DNA from: Psychrobacter alimentarius
GTDB taxonomy: Bacteria; Pseudomonadota; Gammaproteobacteria; Pseudomonadales; Moraxellaceae
Length of the DNA stretch: 64,000 nucleotides
Assembly: GCF_001606025.1 (NCBI RefSeq)
Contig: NZ_CP014945.1
Coordinates: forward strand, 310,001-374,000
Direction: 5' to 3'
Position numbers and translations under genes: made by a program. The notes beneath the pieces are model-generated. The model worked only from the letters and a program-made list of their open reading frames with translations, had not been told where the DNA came from and did no database searches. This document shows positions 37,450 through 46,180 of this stretch, in pieces; within the stretch, counting starts at the first letter, position 1, and every line of letters begins with the position of its first letter.

Positions 37450-38013
37450 ATGTTAATTCAAATGCCCACAACGAAACCAATCCCTACAGGTAAATGTCAT
37501 TCTAAACAGTCTGGTACGTTTGCCATTGTGAGTGCCGCGTTAATAACGGCCTTATCGATGGTATCTATCAACACTCAGGCAGCAGGGTTAAATGATCTGT
37601 TTGGTAACAACAATGCGGCACAGTCCAAGTTTTTGCCAGTAGAACAAGCGTTTCAAGTGAGTACCATGACCAAAGCGACTTCTAAAGGTACGCAATTATC
37701 CATTAATTTTGATATCACGCCTGGTCATTATGTGTATAAAAATCAGCTGACTTTAAAATTCCCTAAAGGAGTGAGTGCAGCGCCTTTTACTTTTAGCCAA
37801 TCGCCTGTTTCTATTGATGATCCTACGTTTGGTAAAGTGCCCGTATTTACGCAAAAAAACATGGTAGCGACTACCATACTAACCACCAATAACGGTAAAG
37901 CTGCGAAAAATGTACCTGTTATGATTGGTTGGCAAGGCTGCGCTAAAGCGGGATTGTGTTATCCACCAGAAAAAATCAAAACCACAGTCAATATTGCTGT
38001 GACACGCAAATAA
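37450..38013 (+). CDS. Stand-alone DsbD N-terminal (alpha) domain protein
   Basis: 187 residues: signal peptide (to about residue 43, ending TQA), then only the periplasmic immunoglobulin-like alpha domain of DsbD. In DsbD this domain takes electrons from the membrane part and reduces DsbC, CcmG and similar proteins. The two redox Cys are in WQGCAKAGLCYPPEKIK (C-x5-C), with ITPGHYVYKNQL and the cap-loop region SPVSIDDPTFGKVPVF. It is very close to the N-terminal domain of the dsbD gene that follows, so it looks like a tandem partial duplication. It lacks the eight-helix membrane domain and the thioredoxin domain and must get electrons from another protein, most simply from DsbD next door. Confidence 0.87.
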   Translation: MLIQMPTTKPIPTGKCHSKQSGTFAIVSAALITALSMVSINTQAAGLNDLFGNNNAAQSKFLPVEQAFQVSTMTKATSKGTQLSINFDITPGHYVYKNQLTLKFPKGVSAAPFTFSQSPVSIDDPTFGKVPVFTQKNMVATTILTTNNGKAAKNVPVMIGWQGCAKAGLCYPPEKIKTTVNIAVTRK

Positions 38014-38079
38014 ACATTGTGTAATTCGGCTCAAATATTAGTAGGAAATCGCATGTTAGCAACAAAAAGGGAGCCTGCC

Positions 38080-40215
38080 ATGTCTACCAAATCAATAGAA
38101 CAAACCTCATCGCTAACGGCAAATCGTCCCTCAAAAAAATCTTATCTACTGGCATTTGCTGTAAGCAGTAGCTCACTACTTACTGGGCTGTTACCAACTG
38201 CGTTTGTCGCTACAGGGTTGACTGCGACCTCGACCATGACGCAAGCAGCGGGATTAGGCGATTTATTTGGCAAAGATCAAAGTGGCGCAAAGTCAGAGTT
38301 TTTACCAGTAGCGCAAGCGTTTCAGGTCAGTAGCAGTAGTAACGCTGTTAAGTCTGGTACGCGCTTGGCTATCAACTTTGACATTACCCCAGGTCATTAC
38401 GTTTATAAAGACCAAATCAAGCTGACTTTGCCTGCCGGTGTGACCGCAGCGCCTTTTAGTTTTAGTCAGTCCCCCATTTCAATTGATGATCCAACCTTTG
38501 GCCAAGTACCAGTATTTGACCAAGCCAACATGGTTGCCACCACGCTTTTGACCAATAATAGTGGCAAAAGCTTAAACAATGCGGCCGTGGTGATTGGGTG
38601 GCAGGGCTGTGCCAAAGCGGGGCTTTGTTATCCACCAGAAAAAATCAAAACCACGGTCAATATTGCTGCGACTGGCGAGATTCGTGCGGACAATACAGCA
38701 GTAGATACTGCAACGCCCAATTTGGCCGATGCCAGTAGTCTAGAGTCTGAAGCAGACAACGCTGAAGTAGGTAGTGTGGCAGATGACGACGTTGTTGATT
38801 ATGCGTTAATGGATGACGTGGCGTTAGAGGGCGAGCTTGCAGCAACCAGTACGATCTCTGGTGCTGATAGTGAGGTAACCAGTAGCAGTACGACAAACAA
38901 CGCTGCGACAAACAATGCCACCCTTGCTTCTCAAAACGCTGTTGATGGCGATCCTTTTGGTTTGGCGTCTCATCCTTGGTTGGCTTTGGTATTATTGTTT
39001 TTAGCAGGTCTGGGTTTGGCTTTGACGCCATGCGTGCTACCAATGTTGCCTATCGTTGCCAATATTGTTGCCCGTGAAGAGAACCCAACGGTAAAACGCG
39101 GTGTTATTTTAACCACCAGCTACGCCATCGGGGTGGCTATTGCTTACGGTATTTTGGGTGCGCTGATTGCCGTGTTTGGTGAGTCATTGGGCATCATTGG
39201 TTGGTTACAAAACCCCGTTATTCTTATTAGCTTTGCCGTTATCTTCGTTCTATTGGCCTTATATATGCTGGGCGTATTTAGCATTCGCTTACCACGTGCT
39301 CTTAGTAATAAGATGCAAGGCTTGAGTCAAGCGGGCGATAGTAAGCTTGGTAGTGCAGGCGGCAGTTTACTCGCTGGATTCTTGTCAGCCTTAGTGGTGT
39401 CACCTTGTGTGTCCGCACCGCTGTTTGGCGCGCTTTTGGCGGTGTCTACGATTGGTAATCCCTTGCTTGGTTTTGCGGCTTTATTCATGCTTGGTTTTGG
39501 CTTATCAGCACCGCTTATCTTAATTGGCGCGACTCAAGGCAAGATCATGCCAAAAGCTGGCGAGTGGATGAACTGGGTCAAGATCGGTTTTGCTCTATTA
39601 CTCTTTGCCGTTGCACTATTACTGATTGAACGGGTCTTTATTTCGCCTGTCATGCTGATGGTGTGGGCATTATGGTTTATGGTCGTCGCGACATGGGCGT
39701 GGAGTTGGTTGGGTAAAGGTCGTCTGCTTACTCAAGCACTGGGCTTGGTTGTCGGTATTTGGGCGGTTTGTTTGATAGTGGGCGCGGCATTGGGCAATGA
39801 TGATAGCTTACATCCTTTGGCTTCATTAAGTGCAGCACCTATGATGCAATCGACAAGTGGTCAGCCCTCAATCAACAATGGTGCTGCGGACAAAAACATT
39901 ACCACGCTTGCCGAGCTTGATTCGATCATCGCCGAAAATCCCAAGGTAATCGTTGATCTGACAGCAGACTGGTGCGTTGAATGCCGCATCATGGACAAGA
40001 ATTTATTTCACAATCGTCCAGCACAAATGCAAGATTGGCAATTGGTCAAACTTGATATCACAGAAACAACTGAAGATTCTAAAGCGGTGCTCGCTCGTTA
40101 CAAGTTGTTTGGGCCACCTGCTTTATTGTATTACCGAGATGGTCAGTTTGTTCAGCAGCAAGTAGGTGAGATTGCTCGTGCTGATTTTGAGCAAACGCTG
40201 ACGAATCTGAACTAA
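38080..40215 (+). CDS. dsbD: Thiol:disulfide interchange protein DsbD
   Basis: Inner-membrane reductant conduit carrying electrons from cytoplasmic thioredoxin to periplasmic DsbC/CcmG. 711 residues from ATG 38080 (AAGGGAG seven bases upstream); ATG 38053 is also possible. Order: signal peptide, alpha domain with WQGCAKAGLCYPPEKIK, then a Ser/Thr/Asp/Asn-rich linker of about 90 residues not present in E. coli DsbD. Next is the membrane domain with its two Cys in LALTPCVLPMLPIV and LVVSPCVSAPLFGALL, and last a thioredoxin-like gamma domain with WCVEC (DLTADWCVECRIMD). The gamma CxxC reads CVEC rather than the usual CVAC. A strong terminator follows. Confidence 0.95.
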   Translation: MSTKSIEQTSSLTANRPSKKSYLLAFAVSSSSLLTGLLPTAFVATGLTATSTMTQAAGLGDLFGKDQSGAKSEFLPVAQAFQVSSSSNAVKSGTRLAINFDITPGHYVYKDQIKLTLPAGVTAAPFSFSQSPISIDDPTFGQVPVFDQANMVATTLLTNNSGKSLNNAAVVIGWQGCAKAGLCYPPEKIKTTVNIAATGEIRADNTAVDTATPNLADASSLESEADNAEVGSVADDDVVDYALMDDVALEGELAATSTISGADSEVTSSSTTNNAATNNATLASQNAVDGDPFGLASHPWLALVLLFLAGLGLALTPCVLPMLPIVANIVAREENPTVKRGVILTTSYAIGVAIAYGILGALIAVFGESLGIIGWLQNPVILISFAVIFVLLALYMLGVFSIRLPRALSNKMQGLSQAGDSKLGSAGGSLLAGFLSALVVSPCVSAPLFGALLAVSTIGNPLLGFAALFMLGFGLSAPLILIGATQGKIMPKAGEWMNWVKIGFALLLFAVALLLIERVFISPVMLMVWALWFMVVATWAWSWLGKGRLLTQALGLVVGIWAVCLIVGAALGNDDSLHPLASLSAAPMMQSTSGQPSINNGAADKNITTLAELDSIIAENPKVIVDLTADWCVECRIMDKNLFHNRPAQMQDWQLVKLDITETTEDSKAVLARYKLFGPPALLYYRDGQFVQQQVGEIARADFEQTLTNLN

Positions 40216-40565
40216 TACTTAACAAGACTCGTTAAGTTGTATATAAATCTAAAGAATATAAGAGAGCCAACACACCATCAAGACCGTGTGTTGGCTTTTT
40301 TATTTTACCTAAAAATTTATATTCAAACATATGGTTTAGAAGCCATTTTATCTATTTACCTCTATATTATGTAGCAATAATGCTAGTATAGTGTCTATCT
40401 TTTCACTACAATAAAGCAACAATACTGAAGGAGCATTACACATTGTAATGACCACCTTTGATGTCCATATATCATTGATTTTTAGCTCTAGCAATGCTAT
40501 CGATGGCCATATTCATTATCTTATATACTCTGCTGGCGATACGGTCAGTTAGATAAAGGACACTT
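40216..40565. other. Intergenic region dsbD/pldA
   Basis: 350 bases. It contains the dsbD terminator (40265-40301). The rest is AT-rich upstream DNA of pldA, with no clear promoter or repeat. Confidence 0.5.
40265..40301 (+). terminator. Rho-independent terminator after dsbD
   Basis: 11-bp perfect stem AGCCAACACAC / GTGTGTTGGCT, 10-base loop, then six T. Confidence 0.93.
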
Positions 40566-41996
40566 ATGTTTTCCCATATTATTCCGCAGCGTCCGTCTAT
40601 GGATATTATCAAAACACGCAAAAATAGCTCACCTCAGATGAATAAACATCATTTGAGCATCGCCGTTGGGATCGCGCTCAGTTGTTTTGCCGTACAAGCA
40701 CAAGCTGCTCAGACTTATAATGAGTTGCCAATACCAGAAACGGCACCTAAATATGATAATGACGGTTTGGTACAAGGCGCTACTCAGCCATCAATGACTG
40801 CTAAGCCCGTAACAACCACTCAGAATCGCCAAATGCTTGTTGATCAGCAAGCTAAGTTGTTTTTTGATTGCACTCAAGTTCAGACCAGTGCTGCGCGCTT
40901 GGCTTGCTTTGACAAAGTAGCAGCAGAAGGTGCCACGCCAAGTTATGTCAATAACAAACAAGCAGTCGATTTGGCAAAAACCTTTAAAACGACGATTTCA
41001 GGTAATCCGCAATTTGTTTTTAGTGAAGAAAATACGACAATCACTAGCGCGAATAATGACGCTTCTGATGTGGTTGCCAATGGGGCGGCTACTGATGGTC
41101 TAGATACGGTTGGATTGACGCAAAGAGAAGCAGAAGTATTAGAAGATGTGGGCGTAAGCCAGACGGATATAGAAAAATATACACCGCTTAGTCTATCCTA
41201 TGATCTTGATAAAAACAGTGAGCGCGGCACTTGGACAGTTCGACCATATCGCCCGACTTATATATTGCCATTGTTTTATACCTTTGATCCGAACTTAGGG
41301 CCGAGTACGCCATCGCAGCCTGAAGAGCCTTACACCTCTAACGATGTACGCAATACTGAGCTAAAATTCCAGTTGTCTTTGAAGAGCAAAGTGGCTGAAG
41401 ACTTATTCGATACCAATGCAGATTTGTGGTTTGGTTATACGCAAGAGTCGCATTGGCAGGTCTATAATGAAGACAACTCTCGACCTTTTCGTGCTACGGA
41501 CTATCAGCCTGAGATATTTTTGACACAACCAGTGACGGCTGATTTACCATTTGGCGGGCGTTTACGTATGTTAGGCGCGGGTGCAGTTCACCATTCGAAT
41601 GGTCAAGACGATCCATTATCACGCTCATGGAACCGTGCTTATTTGATGGCAGGTGCTGAGTGGGGCAAGTTGTCAGTAATACCGCGTCTATGGACTCGAA
41701 TCAGCAATGAAAGAGCCAATGAAGATGACAATCCAGATATCGAAGATTTCATGGGTTATGGTGATGTTAAATTCCTATATGATTTAGCGAATCAGCAGAG
41801 CATCAGCGGTACTTTACGCTACAATCCAAGTACCAGTAAAGGGGCCGCACAAATTGATTATGTGTATCCATTGACCAAAAACGTCAATGGTTTTGTGCAG
41901 GTATTCCAAGGTTATGGCGAATCTCTCATAGATTACAATCATGAAAACACGTCTATTGGCTTTGGTATCGTACTCAATGATTGGAAAGGTTTTTAA
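40566..41996 (+). CDS. pldA: Outer membrane phospholipase A1
   Basis: Ca-dependent outer-membrane beta-barrel phospholipase that removes misplaced phospholipids from the outer leaflet. 476 residues; AAAGGA lies before ATG 40566. After a Lys-rich start and a signal peptide (SIAVGIALSCFAVQAQA) comes an extension of about 150 residues holding a Cys pair (FFDCTQVQTSAARLACFDKVA). Then comes the barrel: WFGYTQESHWQVYNEDNSRPFRATDYQPE, the catalytic block HHSNGQDDPLSRSWNRAY (His and Ser near residues 342-344, Asn further on), DNPDIEDFMGYGDVKF and VFQGYGESLIDYNHENTSIGFG. All parts match PldA. The extension is not found in E. coli PldA (289 residues). Confidence 0.94.
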   Translation: MFSHIIPQRPSMDIIKTRKNSSPQMNKHHLSIAVGIALSCFAVQAQAAQTYNELPIPETAPKYDNDGLVQGATQPSMTAKPVTTTQNRQMLVDQQAKLFFDCTQVQTSAARLACFDKVAAEGATPSYVNNKQAVDLAKTFKTTISGNPQFVFSEENTTITSANNDASDVVANGAATDGLDTVGLTQREAEVLEDVGVSQTDIEKYTPLSLSYDLDKNSERGTWTVRPYRPTYILPLFYTFDPNLGPSTPSQPEEPYTSNDVRNTELKFQLSLKSKVAEDLFDTNADLWFGYTQESHWQVYNEDNSRPFRATDYQPEIFLTQPVTADLPFGGRLRMLGAGAVHHSNGQDDPLSRSWNRAYLMAGAEWGKLSVIPRLWTRISNERANEDDNPDIEDFMGYGDVKFLYDLANQQSISGTLRYNPSTSKGAAQIDYVYPLTKNVNGFVQVFQGYGESLIDYNHENTSIGFGIVLNDWKGF

Positions 41997-42017
41997 TCGC
42001 ATCAACGTGTAGAGTGA

Positions 42018-42845
42018 ATGATGCGTTATTTGGCTCCTTATCAAACAGGATTGTGGCTGGCAGAGTATTTCGACATACGCTGCCAGCTTTGTCGTACCTA
42101 TCGTAGCGTACCGCAACCTCAGCTTGCACACGCTTATTCATCACAGGATGTAGAAAGTAGGGGTGATGCGGCTACCCAATTTTTACCAAGCCGTCCTTCT
42201 TCGATGGCCAAATATCGCCAACGCTTTAATAGTGGTCTGCTTTGTAAACACTGTCATCATAGTATCACTTGGTTACCTACGCCTTTTACGGTAGATATCG
42301 CTGCAGGCACTATCTTACCGATTCAAGCCGCAACCTATTACGACTATCCAATGCGGCAAGCGATTAGAGCGTTCAAATACCGTGAGAATATGACCAAGCT
42401 GCCATTGTTGCTACATACTTTACGTCAGCTGCCACGTCCTCACGGCTGTCACAAAAACAATAGTGTGATTGTTGCGATGCCAACGACTGAGCAACGATTG
42501 ATCAAGCGCGGCTTTGACCCTGTGCTTGTTTTGGCCACCCAATTGTCTAAACACTGGCAAATACCACTATGGCAAGGCGTCGCACGTATTGACAATACGG
42601 TCAGTCAGCAAGGATTGACACGAGCGGAGCGCTTAAGCAATTTGGACAATGCTTTTGCTTTGATTGAAAAGCCCCCTGTTAAGCGTCTCTTATTGTTCGA
42701 TGATGTAGCAACGACAGGTGCCAGTTTGCAGGCGTTGGGGCAAGCCATATGCAGTCAAACAATGCCTTTAACCAGCGATGAATCACATACTACAGACTAC
42801 TATCATATTCGTGCCTATGCGTTAGCTCATGGTAGCCAATCCTAA
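42018..42845 (+). CDS. comF: ComF-family protein
   Basis: 275 residues. N-terminal zinc-finger-like Cys pairs: IRCQLCRTY and LLCKHCHHS. The C-terminal half is a phosphoribosyltransferase fold: YDYPMRQAIRAFKYRENM, VIVAMPTTEQRLIKRGFDPVLVLATQL, QQGLTRAERLSNLDNAF and the PRPP loop LLLFDDVATTGASLQALG. ComF is needed for DNA uptake (natural transformation) in several bacteria, probably on the cytoplasmic side. The type IV pilus genes that begin 340 bases downstream are the uptake machinery in competent relatives. It starts 21 bases after pldA and is probably cotranscribed. Confidence 0.9.
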   Translation: MMRYLAPYQTGLWLAEYFDIRCQLCRTYRSVPQPQLAHAYSSQDVESRGDAATQFLPSRPSSMAKYRQRFNSGLLCKHCHHSITWLPTPFTVDIAAGTILPIQAATYYDYPMRQAIRAFKYRENMTKLPLLLHTLRQLPRPHGCHKNNSVIVAMPTTEQRLIKRGFDPVLVLATQLSKHWQIPLWQGVARIDNTVSQQGLTRAERLSNLDNAFALIEKPPVKRLLLFDDVATTGASLQALGQAICSQTMPLTSDESHTTDYYHIRAYALAHGSQS

Positions 42846-43187
42846 TATCGACCTATCCTTCTCATACCTACTATTGTATTGCTAAAGCATACCCTAAACG
42901 CTATATTATAAAAGTTAAATATATCAATCTGTTATCTATTAGCGTCAAGTTTTTTGTGCTTACTGAACAACATTCGCATATAAACGGTAAAGTTTAAACT
43001 TTCTAAAATATTTATTTTATTCCTTAAATTTATATAAAGTATTTTCTGAATATTATGGAATAAATATTGCATGGTATATGTTAGATATATAGAAGTAATG
43101 GACCTACAAGAAGTAGCATTACTACCATCTTTCTCAAAAAGATATTGACAATAAAAAGCCCGTGTCAGCTACCAATAGGAATACGAT
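42846..43187. other. Regulatory region upstream of the minor pilin operon
   Basis: 342 very AT-rich bases. The only clear motif is a sigma-54-type site at 43056-43071. The AT-rich DNA upstream would suit binding of an activator such as PilR or of IHF, but no specific site is recognised. Confidence 0.5.
43056..43071 (+). promoter_or_regulatory. Candidate sigma-54 promoter of the minor pilin operon
   Basis: TGGAATAAATATTGCA: GG and GC are exactly 10 bases apart, and the -12 half TTGCA is perfect. The predicted start is near 43082, giving a leader of about 105 bases before the GTG of fimT. Confidence 0.55.
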
Positions 43188-43694
43188 GTGAACGCATCTG
43201 CGAACAACTTACCATTGAAGCAAAAAATGACCAGCTCAGGATTCACCCTGATTGAGCTGATGGTAACAATCGCTGTGCTTGCCATTATTGTCAGTATTGC
43301 TGCGCCCAATATAAGTACTCAATTGGCCAATCAACGCGTGAAGTCGACAGCTGCCATATTTGAAAATGCGCTGAAAGAAGCGAAAGTTGAGAGTGTCATT
43401 CGTCGTCAGAATGTAACAATTATATATAATGCCGCTGCTACACCTAAGACACTAACGCTGCGAGCTAATAATAACGATATAGCACGCTATAATATCAATA
43501 ATAGAAGTAGTGTTGATCAGAGAATCACTCCAGCTGGCGTCAACAGTATTATATTTCGACCTGATAAAACAATAGCTAATGGTGCCACAGTCATCTATAC
43601 CATCTGCGATAGTGGTTCTAATAGCGAGACACCTAGACAAGTGAATCTTAGCCGTATTGGCAATGTGGATACTAAGAACGCTGGGAGATGTTGA
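43188..43694 (+). CDS. fimT: Minor type IV pilin FimT/FimU (GspH-like)
   Basis: 168 residues from GTG 43188 (TAGGA seven bases upstream; the overlapping ATG at 43186 runs straight into TGA). Prepilin peptidase site [28 protein letters not shown] with Glu at +5. The GspH/FimT-type globular domain follows: VKSTAAIFENALKEAKVESVIRRQNVTI. C-terminal part has two Cys (YTICDSG and AGRC). In Pseudomonas, FimU joins PilV, PilW and PilX in a tip complex that starts pilus assembly and connects PilY1. It is the first gene of an uninterrupted set ending with two pilE genes. Confidence 0.9.
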   Translation: MNASANNLPLKQKMTSSGFTLIELMVTIAVLAIIVSIAAPNISTQLANQRVKSTAAIFENALKEAKVESVIRRQNVTIIYNAAATPKTLTLRANNNDIARYNINNRSSVDQRITPAGVNSIIFRPDKTIANGATVIYTICDSGSNSETPRQVNLSRIGNVDTKNAGRC

Positions 43695-44260
43695 TGAAGA
43701 TTGAAGCCACACAAGCTGGTGTAGGATTGATCGAGGTAATGGTTGCATTATTGTTACTCGGGGTAGCTGTATTAGGGTTTAGCGCCATGCAAATGTCAGC
43801 AATTAAAGCGACAGACGAAAGTCTGATGCGTACTCGTTCTTTAACTATTATGCGAGGCGGTGCAGAGACGATGCGTACGAATCCTAGCGGGATTGCTGCT
43901 TTTAAAGCAGCGATAAACGGTACTTCAGACACTCTAAGTATCGATGAAAAAAATATAACCAAAGATAGTTGTGTGACAAGTGCTAATACCGCTCCTACGG
44001 CTGGAGACAGTTGTAATATCAATCAATTGGCGACACGTGATGGATTATTATTAAAGTCATATGCACGCGCTAATGATATTAATATAGGAATGGTGCCAAA
44101 CGGTTGTCCCGGCACATCTGGAAAACAAGAACTTCAGTGTTTTGTGGCAAGTTGGGGCGATACGACCGTTGAATTAAGTGATACTGAGTCTAAGGCCTGC
44201 GCCAAGGCGAATGGCAGTTATAAGAATGGTGCCGAATGCTTTATTATGGAGGCCTACTAA
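43694..44260 (+). CDS. pilV: Minor type IV pilin PilV
   Basis: 188 residues from ATG 43694, which overlaps the fimT stop (TGATG) and has GGGAG six bases upstream. Prepilin site QAG|VGLIEVMVALLLLGVAVLGFSAMQ; the first mature residue is Val, as in other PilV proteins, and Glu is at +5. Four Cys in the C-terminal part (KDSCVTS, GDSCNIN, CPGTSGK, ECFIMEAY) suggest disulfides. Part of the pilus tip complex. Confidence 0.88.
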   Translation: MKIEATQAGVGLIEVMVALLLLGVAVLGFSAMQMSAIKATDESLMRTRSLTIMRGGAETMRTNPSGIAAFKAAINGTSDTLSIDEKNITKDSCVTSANTAPTAGDSCNINQLATRDGLLLKSYARANDINIGMVPNGCPGTSGKQELQCFVASWGDTTVELSDTESKACAKANGSYKNGAECFIMEAY

Positions 44261-45258
44261 TGTCGTCTCATTACCTACGTAAATATAGCACTGTCCATCA
44301 AGCGGGTTTTACGCTAATAGAGCTAATGATTTCATTGGTACTTGGTTTAATCGTATCTGCAGCCGTCATTCAAGTATATCTAATCAATGCGAAGACAAGC
44401 AGTATTCAAGCCAGTGGAAGCGAGTTACAGGATGCCAGTGTGTTCGGACTACAGCAACTAGAAAAAAGCATTCGTTTAACGAATCTTGGTAATCCAACCA
44501 CTAGAATTGATGGCGCCACTCGCAATGGTGGAATTGTTTTAACAGCTCTGAATATAGGCGTTCCAGCTACATCAACCCCTTATCCTAATACAGGTTATCT
44601 GACCAGACGAGCAGGCGATACTCCTGCCGGTACAAACGGGTGGACAGGTATATCTAACACCAATACTAATAGTGATCAGCTGACAATTCAATATATTAAT
44701 ATAACAGGCGCTTCAATGATAGATTGTGAAGGAGCAACTGCTGCTGTCAATGATATCGTTATCGAGCGTTACTTTGTTCGTCAAGCAACAGATGATACCA
44801 GTGCCGGTGCTATAAAGAACCTAGTCTTGGCTTGTGACGCAGGACGTGTCAATAAAGCTGGTGGTATAGCTACTTTCACCTCTTCATCTGATTCCAAAAA
44901 TTTTGGTCAAGCAGGGCAAGAGTTTATTGTCAATGTCGATCAATTTAAAGTGCTATTAGGTGCCCAGTACACAACTGGCGATAATGCAGGACAACTCATC
45001 TATCTCCCAAGCAGCGCCTTTTTATCTATAAAGACTGGCAAACCAGTAGTTACCTCAGTCAAAATAGGCTTAATTGTCCATGGTAGCACGCCTATTATAG
45101 GAAGTACTGAACAGTCAGAGTTTGCTTTGTTGGGTCAGTTGCCAGCAGATAATAAGTTAAAGACGGATACTAGTAGCAAAAAGAAGGTCCGTAGTACATA
45201 TGAGACCACAACTTTGCTACGTAACGCTCGTGTCGTCAATATAAATACTAGCCTATAG
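44260..45258 (+). CDS. pilW: Minor type IV pilin PilW
   Basis: 332 residues from ATG 44260, overlapping the pilV stop (TAATG), with GGAGG upstream. Prepilin site [28 protein letters not shown], then SSIQASGSELQDASVFGLQQLEKSIRLTNLGNP, which is the PilW signature. C-terminal stretch VTSVKIGLIVHGSTPI. The size is normal for PilW, the largest of the minor pilins after PilX. Confidence 0.9.
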   Translation: MSSHYLRKYSTVHQAGFTLIELMISLVLGLIVSAAVIQVYLINAKTSSIQASGSELQDASVFGLQQLEKSIRLTNLGNPTTRIDGATRNGGIVLTALNIGVPATSTPYPNTGYLTRRAGDTPAGTNGWTGISNTNTNSDQLTIQYINITGASMIDCEGATAAVNDIVIERYFVRQATDDTSAGAIKNLVLACDAGRVNKAGGIATFTSSSDSKNFGQAGQEFIVNVDQFKVLLGAQYTTGDNAGQLIYLPSSAFLSIKTGKPVVTSVKIGLIVHGSTPIIGSTEQSEFALLGQLPADNKLKTDTSSKKKVRSTYETTTLLRNARVVNINTSL

Positions 45259-45280
45259 CCTATTGGTAAGGAGACTAAAA

Positions 45281-46138
45281 GTGATTCGACATCAGGATTT
45301 ATCAAGTTCGACACAAAAGCGTATCAATGTTGGCTTGGCATATCGGGGTTCCGAGCAAGGAGCGACACTGATAGTAGTCTTATTGTTTTTAGTGCTCATT
45401 ATGTTAGCAGGCGCTATTGCAGTGAGACAAAGTACGACCGATCTTAAAGTTGCGACCAGCGATCAGATCAATACGGTGTTATTGCAATCAGCAGATAGCG
45501 CCAACCAAAAGTTAGAAACGATGGTAAATGGTAGTCCAGCATCTGAAGGATATAAAGATGTCACAAGTGCAACGGGCGCGCTCGGTCACTTTATATTATT
45601 TGAAGATAATAAAATTAACGAGTTTATCTATTGTTTTAATCCGCGTACCCAAAGATATTTAACCAACAATGCCACAGTTAGAGCGCCTGCTGGTGGGTAT
45701 GTAGATAGTCTCAATAACGGTGTATGTAATTATGCAAATGCATCGGATTATACAAGTGAGAGGCAAGCAGTGATGACTCAGGTAAGTATTGCGCTTACCC
45801 CTCCTAGTGCTGATGAAACTCCCTTTAAACATGTTGTGATTGGTAAAGAGATTGAGGACAGAACCAGTAAAAAGTACCAGTTCGATATTCGAGCTACCTC
45901 TGCATTGCCAGCTTACAGTGAGCCTAAGGTCGGGGATGATAAGTGTTTTGAACAGACCAGTATCAATGCCAATGTAGCATCTGGCAAAAAATCATTAAAT
46001 GGATGCTTACTGGCAGCTAGTACACCCAGCAAAATGCTATATGAACAGGCAGATGTGGAAAACGTTTCTTCTTCTACTAAGTGTTATCCCTTTGGTAGGG
46101 GTTCTATGAATTCTAAATGTGTGCTTTCTACACCTTAA
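45281..46138 (+). CDS. pilX: Minor type IV pilin PilX
   Basis: 285 residues from a GTG at 45281, which has AAGGAG seven bases upstream. Hydrophobic prepilin helix EQG|ATLIVVLLFLVLIMLAGAIAVRQSTTDLKVA. The mature protein begins with Ala and lacks the Glu at +5 that other pilins have, as is common for PilX and GspK type tip proteins, which are thought to sit at the very top. ATSDQINTVLLQSADSANQKLE is the PilX N-terminal domain. Confidence 0.88.
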   Translation: MIRHQDLSSSTQKRINVGLAYRGSEQGATLIVVLLFLVLIMLAGAIAVRQSTTDLKVATSDQINTVLLQSADSANQKLETMVNGSPASEGYKDVTSATGALGHFILFEDNKINEFIYCFNPRTQRYLTNNATVRAPAGGYVDSLNNGVCNYANASDYTSERQAVMTQVSIALTPPSADETPFKHVVIGKEIEDRTSKKYQFDIRATSALPAYSEPKVGDDKCFEQTSINANVASGKKSLNGCLLAASTPSKMLYEQADVENVSSSTKCYPFGRGSMNSKCVLSTP

Positions 46139-46180
46139 CTCGCTTATTCATTGCTCTGAAATATTATAAGGATAGATGTC

